A DNA stretch of 64,000 nucleotides from Pseudarthrobacter sp. C4D7 (GTDB taxonomy: Bacteria > Actinomycetota > Actinomycetes > Actinomycetales > Micrococcaceae): the NCBI RefSeq assembly GCF_013359725.1, contig NZ_JABFMW010000020.1, forward strand, positions 16,139-80,138. The letters run 5' to 3'. A program made the position numbers and the translations under genes. The notes beneath the pieces were generated by a model that saw only the letters and a program-made list of their open reading frames with translations, ran no database searches and had not been told where the DNA came from. Positions 7,987-16,539 of this stretch are shown here, piece after piece. Every line of letters begins with the position of its first letter. The first letter of the stretch is position 1.

Positions 7987-9339
7987 ATGTCCACAGAAGG
8001 ACAGTCCATTTCCGCCGGCGGATCAGCCCGGCCTGCCGTCCCGGTGCCCCGCAGGGCGGTGATCGTCGGCGGCAACCGGATTCCGTTTGCCCGGGCGGGC
8101 GGAGCCTATGCAAAGTCCTCCAACCAGGACATGCTGACGGCCGCACTGGACGGCCTGATCGCCCGGTTCGGACTTCAGGACGAACGGATCGGGCAGGTGG
8201 CAGCGGGTGCCGTCCTCAAGCACTCCCGTGACTTCAACCTCACCAGGGAGGCGGTCCTGGGATCGGCGCTGTCTGCTGAAACCCCCGTCTACGATCTCCA
8301 GCAGGCGTGCGCCACGGGCCTTGAAACCGTGGTTGGCCTCGCAAACAAGATCAAGCTCGGACAGATCGATTCCGCCATTGCCGGCGGCGTGGACTCGGCG
8401 TCCGACGCGCCGGTGGTGGTCAGCGAGGGGCTCCGCGACGCCATCCTGGACCTTCACCGGGCCAAAACACTGCCGCAGCGCCTGCAGATCCTCAGCCGGC
8501 TCCGGCCCAAGGACCTGGCCCCGGTTGCCCCCGGCACAGCAGAGCCACGTACCGGGCTGACCATGGGCGAACACCAGGCACTGACCACGGCACAGTGGAA
8601 GATCACCCGGGAAGCGCAGGACGAACTGGCACTGAACAGCCACCGCAATCTTGCTGCAGCCTACGATGCCGGATTCTTTGATGACCTGATGACCCCGTAC
8701 CGGGGACTGACCCGCGATGCCAACATGCGGGCTGACACGTCGCTGGAGAAGCTCGCGTCGCTGAAGCCCGTCTTCGGCCGCAGCCTTGGTGCGGATGCCA
8801 CCATGACCGCGGGCAATTCCACCCCGCTGACGGACGGCGCTTCCACGGTGCTCCTGGCATCGGATGAGTGGGCCGATGCCCGCGACCTGCCCAAACTCGC
8901 AGCCGTCGTCGACGCCGAAGCTGCCGCCGTTGATTTCGTCCACGGCAAGGACGGGCTGCTGATGGCTCCCGTCTTCGCTGTCCCCAGGCTCCTCGCCCGG
9001 CAAAACCTCACCCTGGCCGACTTTGACTACTTCGAGATCCACGAAGCCTTCGCTGCCACCGTCCTCAGCACGCTGGCGGCATGGGAGGACGACGAGTTCT
9101 GCCGCACCCGCCTCGGGCTGGACAGCGCGTTGGGCAGCATCGACCGTTCCCGCCTCAACGTCAACGGATCCTCGCTCGCGGCGGGCCACCCCTTCGCAGC
9201 CACCGGCGGACGCATCGTCGGCACCCTGGCCAAGATGCTCCACGCCAAGGCCGCCTCCACCGGGCGTCCAGCGCGGGGCCTGGTGTCCGTATGCGCGGCC
9301 GGCGGCCAGGGCGTCGTCGCAATCCTGGAATCGCTGTAG
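7987..9339 (+). CDS. Acetyl-CoA C-acyltransferase (thiolase), FadA2-like
   Basis: A 450-residue thiolase: cleaves 3-ketoacyl-CoA with CoA, or condenses in reverse. The active-site Cys is in DLQQACATGLETV (about residue 105 from the start used here). The C-terminal signatures are NGSSLAAGHPFAATGGR (catalytic His) and CAAGGQGVVAILE (second Cys). ATG 7987 is chosen because GGAGCGCTCCT precedes it and the conserved RRAVIVGGNRIPF begins about 20 residues later. An in-frame ATG at 7849 would run through the operator and into the TetR gene. It is the first gene of a tight operon with the reductase and hydratase, with a spacing of nine bases to the next start. Confidence 0.9.
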   Translation: MSTEGQSISAGGSARPAVPVPRRAVIVGGNRIPFARAGGAYAKSSNQDMLTAALDGLIARFGLQDERIGQVAAGAVLKHSRDFNLTREAVLGSALSAETPVYDLQQACATGLETVVGLANKIKLGQIDSAIAGGVDSASDAPVVVSEGLRDAILDLHRAKTLPQRLQILSRLRPKDLAPVAPGTAEPRTGLTMGEHQALTTAQWKITREAQDELALNSHRNLAAAYDAGFFDDLMTPYRGLTRDANMRADTSLEKLASLKPVFGRSLGADATMTAGNSTPLTDGASTVLLASDEWADARDLPKLAAVVDAEAAAVDFVHGKDGLLMAPVFAVPRLLARQNLTLADFDYFEIHEAFAATVLSTLAAWEDDEFCRTRLGLDSALGSIDRSRLNVNGSSLAAGHPFAATGGRIVGTLAKMLHAKAASTGRPARGLVSVCAAGGQGVVAILESL

Positions 9340-9348
9340 GAGGCTTCC

Positions 9349-10689
9349 GTGGCAGATACGTACACACAACTCGTCAACAGCGGCCCGGGCCGCAACCTGG
9401 CCAGGAAGCTCGGCCTGCCCCAACCTGCCGTCCTCCGCCGCTACCAGCCGGGACAGCCTCTGGTCACCGGCCCCGTCGTCGTCCTGGGGGATACTCCGGG
9501 CGCGGACAAGCTCGCTGCCGAACTGCTGTCCTGGAACCTTGACGTCCGGCGCCACGCGGTCCCTGCCGAAAAGCTGGGTGCCATCATCATGGTCCTGGAT
9601 GAGGTTGGGCACCCCACCGACCTGGAAAAGCCGGTCCTCGCGGCGGCAGGTTCCCTCCGGGACCTGCGGGCCGGCGGCCGCGTCATCACGCTCTCGCGCC
9701 CGGCGTCGGAAGCATCCACACCCGAAGCCGCAGCAGCGCGGCAGGGAGTGGACGGCCTCCTGCGCTCCCTCGCCAAGGAACTGCGTGCAGGTGCCACCGG
9801 CAACGGCGTGGTCCTTGCCGGAGACACCACGGCCATCAGTCCCAGTACATTGGGTGCCGTGAGGTTCTTCCTCTCCGGCCGGTCCGCGTTCGTGGACGGA
9901 CAATTCCTGACGGTCTCCTCGGAGGACGGCAGCCTTCCCGCCGACCCGGAACAGCCGCTGGCAGGCAAGGTGGCCGTCGTTACGGGCGCGGCCCGCGGCA
10001 TCGGCGCCCAGATTGCCCGGACGCTCCACCGAGACGGCGCCACCCTGATCCTGGTGGACATACCCGCAGCGGGTGACCAGCTGGCGGCAGTAGCCAACGA
10101 GGTCCGGGGAACAACGCTTCAGGTGGACATCACCGGGGCCCACGCCGGCCAGCGCATCATCGACCATGCCGTCCAGCGGCATGGCCGCCTGGACATCGTG
10201 GTGCACAATGCCGGGGTGACGAGGGACAAACTGCTGGCCAACATGGACCCGGCCCGGTGGAACTCGGTCATCAACATCAACATCGCCGCCCAGCTCCGTA
10301 TCAACGAGGCCCTGCTGGCATCCGAACATTTCAGGGTGTCCCCGCGTATTGTCTCGGTTGCCTCCACGAGCGGCATCGCCGGGAACCGCGGACAAACCAA
10401 TTACGCCGCATCCAAGGGTGGGGTCATGGGAATGGTGCGTGCCACGGCCCCGTTGATGGCACCGCTCGGCGGCACCATCAACGCGGTGGCTCCAGGCTTC
10501 ATCGAAACCGAGATGACCGCGCGCATCCCGTTCGCTGTCCGCGAGGTGGCACGGCGGCTGAACTCCCTGCAGCAGGGCGGCCTGCCGGCCGATGTCGCAG
10601 AAACCATCGCGTTCCTGGCCAGTGATGCCGCCGGCGGTATCAACGGGGAGGTGCTGCGGGTGTGCGGGCAGAACCTGGTGGGGGCATGA
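9349..10689 (+). CDS. fabG4: 3-oxoacyl-thioester reductase, high-molecular-weight FabG4 type
   Basis: A 446-residue SDR roughly twice the length of FabG. The N-terminal 200 residues form a second, degenerate Rossmann-like domain, and the C-terminal half has the catalytic set: VVTGAARGIGAQIA, VHNAGVTRD, VSVASTSG and NYAASKGG (Ser, Tyr, Lys). In mycobacteria such HMwFabG enzymes use NADH and reduce 3-oxoacyl-CoA. Start GTG 9349 follows AGGAGGCTTCC. The 3' end overlaps the hydratase start by four bases (ATGA). Role in the operon: interconverts 3-oxo and 3-hydroxy acyl-CoA between the MaoC hydratase and the thiolase. Confidence 0.87.
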   Translation: MADTYTQLVNSGPGRNLARKLGLPQPAVLRRYQPGQPLVTGPVVVLGDTPGADKLAAELLSWNLDVRRHAVPAEKLGAIIMVLDEVGHPTDLEKPVLAAAGSLRDLRAGGRVITLSRPASEASTPEAAAARQGVDGLLRSLAKELRAGATGNGVVLAGDTTAISPSTLGAVRFFLSGRSAFVDGQFLTVSSEDGSLPADPEQPLAGKVAVVTGAARGIGAQIARTLHRDGATLILVDIPAAGDQLAAVANEVRGTTLQVDITGAHAGQRIIDHAVQRHGRLDIVVHNAGVTRDKLLANMDPARWNSVININIAAQLRINEALLASEHFRVSPRIVSVASTSGIAGNRGQTNYAASKGGVMGMVRATAPLMAPLGGTINAVAPGFIETEMTARIPFAVREVARRLNSLQQGGLPADVAETIAFLASDAAGGINGEVLRVCGQNLVGA

Positions 10690-11597
10690 CGGCCCAACAA
10701 CCGGTGGTCCTGGCCGAAATGCCGTCGTTGTCCAAGCTCTACGTCAATGCCGCCGCGCAGGCGGCGCGGCGCAGGCTTCTGGGCGCGCACGACTCCTCCG
10801 TCCTCCCGGCGGAGAGCCACGAAGTCCGGGGCGTTACCGTGGGGGTCGAGAACCTTACGGCCTACCAGCACCTCATCGGCGAAACGGCCAGTGACGTACT
10901 CCCTGCCGGTTTCATCCACGCCATCGCGTTCCCGTTGGCCATGAGCGTGATGAACCGCGATGACTTCCCGCTGCCCTTGCTGGGAATGATCCACCTGGGC
11001 AACAGCGTGGAACAGAAATCCCCGCTGGTGTTCACCGATGTGCTTGACGTGACCGCACGGGTGGAGAACCTTCGCGGACACCGGGCCGGGACCCAGGTGA
11101 ACGTTGTGGCGGAAGTCCGGCGTGCCGGTTCCAGCGACGTCCATTGGCGCGGGGTGTCCACCTACCTCGCCAAGGGAGTGTTCCTGCCCGGCATCGACAA
11201 ACCGACGGCGGTGCCGCCCAAAGCTGATTTCACGGCACCGGACCCAACAGCGCTGTGGCACCTGGGCGTGGACACCGGCCGTGCGTACGCAGCAGTCTCG
11301 GGAGACTTCAACCCGATCCACCTGAGTGTTCTCTCGGCCAAGGCCCTGGGCATGCGGCGGTCGATTGCGCACGGCATGTACCTAGCCTCGCGGGCGCTCG
11401 CGGACGTCGGACCCGCCCGGGGCGACTCGTTCCGGTGGGACGTGGCGTTCGAGGCTCCGGTGTTCCTGCCCTCGCGCGTCGCCTTGGAGATCGGGACGGA
11501 ACAGAGCGGGTCAGGGGCCTGGAAGCACTCCAGTTTTGTTGCCTGGAGCCCGCGTTCGGGGCGTCGCCACTTCAGCGGGACGGTGTCCGCCCTCTAG
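10686..11597 (+). CDS. MaoC-family (R)-specific acyl-CoA hydratase/dehydratase, HtdX-like
   Basis: A 303-residue double hot-dog protein. The C-terminal hydratase-2 motif reads SGDFNPIHLSVLSAKALG, with the catalytic Asp and His in D-x4-H spacing, followed by IAHGMYLASRAL. The N-terminal hot dog lacks the catalytic residues, as usual in this two-domain class. Start ATG 10686 overlaps the reductase stop. Order thiolase - reductase - hydratase plus divergent FadE/TetR matches the Rv0241c-Rv0244c neighbourhood of M. tuberculosis, which is named from general knowledge of that genome. Confidence 0.87.
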   Translation: MTAQQPVVLAEMPSLSKLYVNAAAQAARRRLLGAHDSSVLPAESHEVRGVTVGVENLTAYQHLIGETASDVLPAGFIHAIAFPLAMSVMNRDDFPLPLLGMIHLGNSVEQKSPLVFTDVLDVTARVENLRGHRAGTQVNVVAEVRRAGSSDVHWRGVSTYLAKGVFLPGIDKPTAVPPKADFTAPDPTALWHLGVDTGRAYAAVSGDFNPIHLSVLSAKALGMRRSIAHGMYLASRALADVGPARGDSFRWDVAFEAPVFLPSRVALEIGTEQSGSGAWKHSSFVAWSPRSGRRHFSGTVSAL

Positions 11598-11657
11598 CCC
11601 GGCCAGGGTTCGCGCCGGCCAGGGGTGTGACCTGGCTCTGGCCCGGGGGCGGACGTG

Positions 11658-12803
11658 TCACGCGGCCCTGGGGCCGGTGCCGGCCTGATCCTGGGGCCGG
11701 ACCGCCCGGAGGATCCGGTGAAGGCTGAGCAGGACCGATTCTGATGCAGCGACGGTACCTTCCGCAGCCGGCCGGCCGGCGGTGGCGGCCATGCAGGCTT
11801 CCACCGCCGCCTTGGCAGCATTGAAGGCGTCGGTCCATTCCTGGCTGTCACCCTCGGTATGGACCGACAGCAGCTTTCCGGTTGCGGTGACGGCGTCCGC
11901 CAGCGGGCCGTTGTCCTGCAGAGGAATGGCGTAGGGTGCATCGTCCTCGTAAATAACATCCGAAAGGACATCCGTCATGTCCTGGATGTGGAACGTAACG
12001 CGTTCCAGGTTCTGCAGTTCGCGGTAGTCCTGGTCCATGTCACGCGGGTGCAGCTTACGGCGGGGGTTTGCCCTGCGGCTTGCGTCCGCTTCCTTCACCA
12101 AATGACGCACCGACCGCGCAGCCTCAGCCAATTCATCTGACCGTCGTGACCAGTCCTCGTGTTCAGGAGGCCACTTTTCCTTTAGGGCTGCGCCCATGTC
12201 CGTGAGCTGCCGGCCAAGGGCCTGGCGCAGGTCGGCCATGCTCGCCGCCGCGGCGTTAAGGTGCAACGGCGGAAAAATCAGGAAATTCACCGCGATACCC
12301 ACCGCCACGCCGGCAGCCATTTGTACCAGGTATCCGTAGGAGAAATCTTCGGCATTGCTGCCCCCGACCAACAGAACCAGCAGGGCCGCCGTCGGAATCC
12401 AGTCACTGCCGGATCCGATGCCCGGCAGGCCGCCCAGCAGCACGCCGATGCCCATGAACAGGGCGACGGTCAGTGGCGACGGATGGGTAATGCTGACCAG
12501 GATAAAGGCAAGCCCGATTCCGACGGCCAGGCCGGCCAGCGCCTGCGCCCCCTGTTTCACTGACCCTGCGACATTGTGGTACATCGCCACCAGTGCCCCC
12601 AGCGGCGCGTAGTACGCGTAGTGCGAGGCGGCGCCCGGCATGAACGGCGCGATGGCGAAGGCCAGTCCTGCTGCGATGGCCGCTTTCCCCGCCAGCTGCA
12701 GCCGCTGTTCCGCGAAGGCAGCGGAAAGCCCCGCCACCGATTGTTTAAGAAGTTGGGTCCCCCGAGCCCACCGTGCATCCGGCCGTGCCTGAGTATTGCC
12801 CAT
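11658..12803 (-). CDS. FUSC-family / aromatic-acid-exporter-like membrane protein
   Basis: A 381-residue protein with about six hydrophobic segments in the first 180 residues (for example AAIAAGLAFAIAPFMPG, LALVAMYHNVAGS-type loops and IPTAALLVLLVGG) and a long, charged cytoplasmic C-terminal half. That is the architecture of one FUSC/ArAE half, as in the short actinobacterial forms. Likely an efflux-type transporter; the substrate is unknown. ATG 12803 has TACTGT seven bases upstream. It is convergent with the MaoC gene. Confidence 0.75.
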   Translation of the reverse strand: MGNTQARPDARWARGTQLLKQSVAGLSAAFAEQRLQLAGKAAIAAGLAFAIAPFMPGAASHYAYYAPLGALVAMYHNVAGSVKQGAQALAGLAVGIGLAFILVSITHPSPLTVALFMGIGVLLGGLPGIGSGSDWIPTAALLVLLVGGSNAEDFSYGYLVQMAAGVAVGIAVNFLIFPPLHLNAAAASMADLRQALGRQLTDMGAALKEKWPPEHEDWSRRSDELAEAARSVRHLVKEADASRRANPRRKLHPRDMDQDYRELQNLERVTFHIQDMTDVLSDVIYEDDAPYAIPLQDNGPLADAVTATGKLLSVHTEGDSQEWTDAFNAAKAAVEACMAATAGRPAAEGTVAASESVLLSLHRILRAVRPQDQAGTGPRAA

Positions 12804-12810
12804 CCGGATA

Positions 12811-12816
12811 ACAGTA
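12811..12816 (-). promoter_or_regulatory. -10 element, leaderless start of the FUSC gene
   Basis: Minus strand TACTGT, seven bases, ATG 12803. Confidence 0.4.
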
Positions 12817-12830
12817 GGGCCGCAGGTGGG

Positions 12831-13940
12831 TCAGGACAAACCTGCTGTTGAGCGCCTCACAGCGGCGGCCAGGCGGTGTGCCCTGCCCGGAGTTCGGCCC
12901 TCTTCCGCGCGCCGCGGGATGTAACCGAAGCCCAGGCCGTAGGACGGATCGGCAAAGCCGAGGGCTGCGTTTGCGCCCTCGTGGCCGAACGCACGGTGGC
13001 TGCCGAAGTTCCGCGAGGGATGGGGCTTCATGAAAACGACGGCGAAGGCATTGTCCAGGCCGGAGGAGCGGTCCAGGCCCCAAACCTGTTCCCTCGACAT
13101 GGCGTTGACGGTCCCGTCTGTGAGGAACGGGTCACTGCCTTGGACGCCCGTGGTGGCTGCCGCGTACAGCCGTGCCAGTCCATCAGCGGAGCCCACACCG
13201 CCGGCCGCTGACATTCCCGCTGCGCGCACGGAGCGGATATTGGGCAGTTCCATGATGGTGCTGACCGGGGCGTTGCTGTTCATGCCATCGAGGCTGAGCG
13301 GATCGATCCAGGTGTCCGCCGGGGCGGCGTCGTACAGGACATCCCGGTACCTGTTGTCCTGGCTTTCGGGCAGCCCCAGGTAGAAATCCACATCCTGCGG
13401 CGTCCGGATCCTCGGGTCATAGATGTCCTGCAGGGTTTCGCCGGTGCTCCGCCGGCACAGCTCCTCCATCAGGATGCCGATGGTGAGCGCGTGGTAGCCG
13501 AACTGGCGGCCGGGCTCCCAGGATGGAGCGGCAGCGGCGAGCCGGGCGGCGGCCCGGGACGTGGTGAATTCGTCCAGGCCAAAGCCGCCCTCAATGCCCA
13601 TCAGCCCCGCCTGGTGGGACAGCGCCTCCCGGACCAGCAACCGGTCTTTGCCGTGTACGGCAAATTCCGGCCAGTAATGCGCCACGGTCTGGTCCAGGTC
13701 AAGGACACCGTCCTGGACCAGCAGGGCAATGACCAGTGCGGCGACGCCCTTTGAACAGGAGTAGGCGCCGGTCAGCGTGTCCGGCGCCATGTCAGGACCG
13801 CCCGTCAGGTGCACCACCGGCATCCCGTTCCGGTAGGCGGCAAGTTGTGCGCTGTAACGGGAGTCCTCCGCAAGGAAGGACTCAAACAGTGTCAGGACGT
13901 CCTCATACCCCGGCGCGACGAAACCCAAAGAAGTCTGCAT
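12831..13940 (-). CDS. Serine hydrolase of the beta-lactamase / esterase VIII class
   Basis: A 369-residue class C-like serine hydrolase. SxxK is S61-C-S-K64 in GAYSCSKGVAAL. The YxN position reads YHA (FGYHALTIG) and the third motif is HEG (AFGHEGANAALGF). No signal peptide is seen, so it is probably a cytoplasmic esterase or peptidase rather than a true beta-lactamase. ATG 13940 is preferred over the upstream in-frame ATG 14132, because the longer version would overlap the next gene and because TAGACT lies seven bases before 13940. Substrate unknown. Confidence 0.82.
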   Translation of the reverse strand: MQTSLGFVAPGYEDVLTLFESFLAEDSRYSAQLAAYRNGMPVVHLTGGPDMAPDTLTGAYSCSKGVAALVIALLVQDGVLDLDQTVAHYWPEFAVHGKDRLLVREALSHQAGLMGIEGGFGLDEFTTSRAAARLAAAAPSWEPGRQFGYHALTIGILMEELCRRSTGETLQDIYDPRIRTPQDVDFYLGLPESQDNRYRDVLYDAAPADTWIDPLSLDGMNSNAPVSTIMELPNIRSVRAAGMSAAGGVGSADGLARLYAAATTGVQGSDPFLTDGTVNAMSREQVWGLDRSSGLDNAFAVVFMKPHPSRNFGSHRAFGHEGANAALGFADPSYGLGFGYIPRRAEEGRTPGRAHRLAAAVRRSTAGLS

Positions 13941-13947
13941 GGTTCCC

Positions 13948-13953
13948 AGTCTA
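13948..13953 (-). promoter_or_regulatory. -10 element, leaderless start of the serine hydrolase gene
   Basis: Minus strand TAGACT, seven bases, ATG 13940. This supports the short start. Confidence 0.5.
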
Positions 13954-13986
13954 GGAGGAAAGCGATTTCCAGCCTGCGGTTGACCG

Positions 13987-15075
13987 TTAGGCGTTGGCTC
14001 CGTGTCCCGGGGCGACTTCCTCGCCCGGACGGACAGGTCCCGGGGGAGTGCCATCCCCGAACGGGCGGCCTCCCAGGGATTCCCGGCCGTGCTCCGACAT
14101 CCATCCCGCCAGGTCAGGCCCGACGGGCACAATGCCGGTGGGGTTGATGTCCTCGTGTACCACGTAGTAGTGCCGCTTGATCTGCACGAAGTCGATGGTG
14201 TCGCCGAAGCCCGGGGTCTGGAAGAGGTCCCGCGCGTAACCCCACAGGTTGGGCATTTCGCTCAGCTTTTGCCGGTTGCATTTGAAGTGTCCGTGGTAGA
14301 CGGGATCGAACCGTGCCAGCGTGGTGAACAAACGCACGTCCGCTTCGGTGATGGTGTCACCCACCAGATAGCGCTGCTGCGAAAGGCGCTCTTCAAGCCA
14401 GTCCAGGGCGGTCCACAACCGTTCGTACGCTGAATCGTAGGCCTCCTGGGACCCAGCGAAGCCGCAGCGGTAGACGCCGTTGTTGACCTCCGTGAACACC
14501 CGTTTGTTGACCTGGTCGATTTCAGCGCGGAGGTGGGCGGGATACAGCTGCGGGGCGCCCGGCCGGTGAAACGCTGTCCACTCGGTAGAGAAGTCAAGCG
14601 TGATCTGCGGGAAGTTGTTGGTCACCACTTCGCCGCTGGGCACGTCCACAATGGCCGGTACGGTGATCCCGCGTGGGTACCCCGGGAAGCGTTTGAAGTA
14701 GGCCTCCTGGATCCGCTCTATGCCCAGGACCGGGTCCTTTCCGTCCGGATCCAGGTCGAAGGTCCAGGAGCGCGCGTCGTGTGTGGGTCCGGGCTGGCCG
14801 AGGGAGATGGCGTCCTCAAGCCCCAGCAGCCTGCGGACTATGACGGTGCGGTTTGCCCAGGGGCAGGCCCGTGCGGCGATCAGGCGGTAGCGCCCGGCTT
14901 CCACCGGCCAGCCCGGTTCACCGTTGCTGCCGGGTGCGGCATCCCTGGTGATGCGGTCCTCGATGTAGTTGGTGTCCCGGGTGAATTCGGCCCCACCTGT
15001 CACATAGGCTCCGCGGGTACTGTGCCCGTTGGTCTGGTCAGTCGCTGCGCTGGTGCTTTCCGTTTCCTGGCTCAT
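13987..15075 (-). CDS. Glutathionyl-hydroquinone reductase-like (Xi-class GST) protein
   Basis: A 362-residue thioredoxin-fold/GST protein with the Xi-class active site CPWA (C71), followed by an all-helical C-terminal domain (FAGSQEAYDSAYERLW, YLVGDTITEADVRLFTTLARFD). Family members reduce glutathionyl-hydroquinones. Actinobacteria use mycothiol rather than glutathione, so the partner here may be mycothiol; that is inference, supported only by the presence of mshC in the same window. Start ATG 15075 has TAGGCT six bases upstream. The gene is followed by the serine hydrolase on the same strand with a 46-base gap that holds the latter's own promoter. Confidence 0.85.
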   Translation of the reverse strand: MSQETESTSAATDQTNGHSTRGAYVTGGAEFTRDTNYIEDRITRDAAPGSNGEPGWPVEAGRYRLIAARACPWANRTVIVRRLLGLEDAISLGQPGPTHDARSWTFDLDPDGKDPVLGIERIQEAYFKRFPGYPRGITVPAIVDVPSGEVVTNNFPQITLDFSTEWTAFHRPGAPQLYPAHLRAEIDQVNKRVFTEVNNGVYRCGFAGSQEAYDSAYERLWTALDWLEERLSQQRYLVGDTITEADVRLFTTLARFDPVYHGHFKCNRQKLSEMPNLWGYARDLFQTPGFGDTIDFVQIKRHYYVVHEDINPTGIVPVGPDLAGWMSEHGRESLGGRPFGDGTPPGPVRPGEEVAPGHGANA

Positions 15076-15081
15076 GACCCA

Positions 15082-15087
15082 AGCCTA
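15082..15087 (-). promoter_or_regulatory. -10 element, leaderless start of the GST-like gene
   Basis: Minus strand TAGGCT, six bases, ATG 15075. Confidence 0.5.
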
Positions 15088-15115
15088 TGCTGGCCGCCGT
15101 TGCAGCCAGGGCGCC

Positions 15116-15847
15116 TCACAGCAGGATTGTCACGATGGGCCGCGAAGCCACCACCCATGATCCGGCCACGATGAGTGTGAACAAGGCAATCCAGATGACT
15201 GAAGGAATGGAGGTGGCGCGGTACAGAAGATATGCGTCGGAGCTGCTGAGGCGGTCCCGGCGGCGGAGGTGAACATCGGTGAGCTTGAGCAGGTCGCGGA
15301 CAGAGGCAACGAGAAGTGCGAGGCCGAAAATGACGGCGGCGTGTCCCGTAAAGGAAGCCGGTGCAAGGAACGTGAGCCCAGCCGTTCCGCCGAGTGCGGC
15401 ACCGGTGATGAGGAATCCGGCGAGGTTGCGGAGGAACAGGAGCGAAGCGGCCAGGACCAGCGTGCTGACAGCCATGGCTGCCGGTCCCCAACCATTCAGG
15501 CCGGACCAGACAAAGGCGGCTCCCGCCAGGGCAGGCACCGGGTACCCCCAGAAACAGGACCAGGCGGCTGCCAGCCTGCTCCTGCTGTAAGTGGTGGTGG
15601 TTCCGGAATGGTCCAGCCGAAGCCGGATGCCGGAGAGCCGCTGCCCGGTGGTCAGGGCAGCAAAGGCATGGCCAAGCTCGTGGGTGGCCGTGGCGAGGAG
15701 GCCGAAGTAGCGCCAGCTTCGCCGGGGAACGGACAGCCCGACGGCGGCTGCCAGCGACAACAGCAGTTCCACCCACGTGATGGTGGGCACGCTTGTTTGG
15801 GTGAACGCCGCACTGAAGGTGGTCCATAAGCTGGCAGGGCTGTCCAA
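15116..15847 (-). CDS. M50-like membrane metallopeptidase
   Basis: A 243-residue integral membrane protein with the zinc motif HELGH at residues 56-60 in the second hydrophobic region, and further membrane segments downstream (PALAGAAFVWSG, LVLAASLLFLRNLAGFLI, IWIALFTLIVAGSWVVA). This is the M50B-like pattern found in many actinobacteria. TTG 15847 is chosen because AGGAGG lies five bases before it; a longer frame from 15925 has no such site and runs through atypical sequence. No PDZ or CBS domain. The substrate is unknown and the protein may be a structural homologue rather than an active protease. Confidence 0.72.
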   Translation of the reverse strand: MDSPASLWTTFSAAFTQTSVPTITWVELLLSLAAAVGLSVPRRSWRYFGLLATATHELGHAFAALTTGQRLSGIRLRLDHSGTTTTYSRSRLAAAWSCFWGYPVPALAGAAFVWSGLNGWGPAAMAVSTLVLAASLLFLRNLAGFLITGAALGGTAGLTFLAPASFTGHAAVIFGLALLVASVRDLLKLTDVHLRRRDRLSSSDAYLLYRATSIPSVIWIALFTLIVAGSWVVASRPIVTILL

Positions 15848-15957
15848 TGTTGCCTCCTGGGTGCCGGGCCGGCGTCGTGCGTACCGCCCAACGCTACGCG
15901 TCTGGGCTGGGTGCACGCCGAACACCGGCGGCAGAGATGGAACCGGTCGGCTTAAAG

Positions 15958-15991
15958 CCGAAAGGCACGCCTGGTACGGCGTGCCTTTCGG
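15958..15991 (-). terminator. Terminator hairpin after the DUF4193 gene
   Basis: Perfect 14-base stem (15958-15971 with 15978-15991) and a six-base loop, 40 bases after the DUF4193 stop on the minus strand, followed there by CTTTAAG. Confidence 0.7.
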
Positions 15992-16030
15992 ACGGGACAG
16001 AGCGGGCCTGCCCCTCGGAAAGCTGCTTGG

Positions 16031-16333
16031 CTAGCCTTCGCACTCGGTGCAGTAGCTGTGGCCGTCCTTTTGCCGGGCAATCTGGGACCGGTGGCGGACC
16101 AGGAAGCAGGAGTAGCAGGTGAATTCATCCTCTGCCTGCGGGATGACCTGGACTACGAGCTCCTCAGCGACGAATTCGCCGCCAGGGACCCCGGCGCCGT
16201 CAAGCCCGTCAGCTTCGTCCAACTCCTGCACAACACTGCGGGCGTCGGGAGCATTCGCTGACTGGAGCTGCTCGAGGGAGTTGTCCTGCGATTCCTTGAC
16301 GTCGGACCGCAGTTCATCGTAATCGGTTGCCAC
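16031..16333 (-). CDS. DUF4193 family small zinc-ribbon protein
   Basis: A 100-residue protein beginning ATDYDELRSDVKESQ, the signature start of the actinobacterial DUF4193 family, with an acidic middle (QELDEADGLDG) and two C-terminal cysteine pairs (CYSCF and YCTECEG) that form a probable zinc ribbon. Start GTG 16333 is set by the family start; the frame stays open upstream but without similarity. Members are near-universal in actinobacteria and resemble RNA-polymerase-binding accessory proteins in size and design, but no function is established. Likely monocistronic, with its own terminator. Confidence 0.85.
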   Translation of the reverse strand: MATDYDELRSDVKESQDNSLEQLQSANAPDARSVVQELDEADGLDGAGVPGGEFVAEELVVQVIPQAEDEFTCYSCFLVRHRSQIARQKDGHSYCTECEG

Positions 16334-16539
16334 TTTGGGTGCTTCTCTTTTCTTTGATTGGCTGTCGGGTATGAAACGTACAGCATCAAGCCGGTATTCC
16401 CCAACAGGAAGCGTAGATCTGCTGCAGGTTGGGTAGGGATCCAAAAGGAGCGACAGCAGGTTTCCCACCGCTGCGCGGCTGCTGATACAGCCAAGGGGAC
16501 GGCCCGCGTTGTTCCCCACCAGGACGGAAGGGACAGCTG

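Noticed and set aside
8023..10395. 790-codon minus-strand frame over thiolase and fabG4
   Set aside because: It crosses two well-supported genes and has no motifs.
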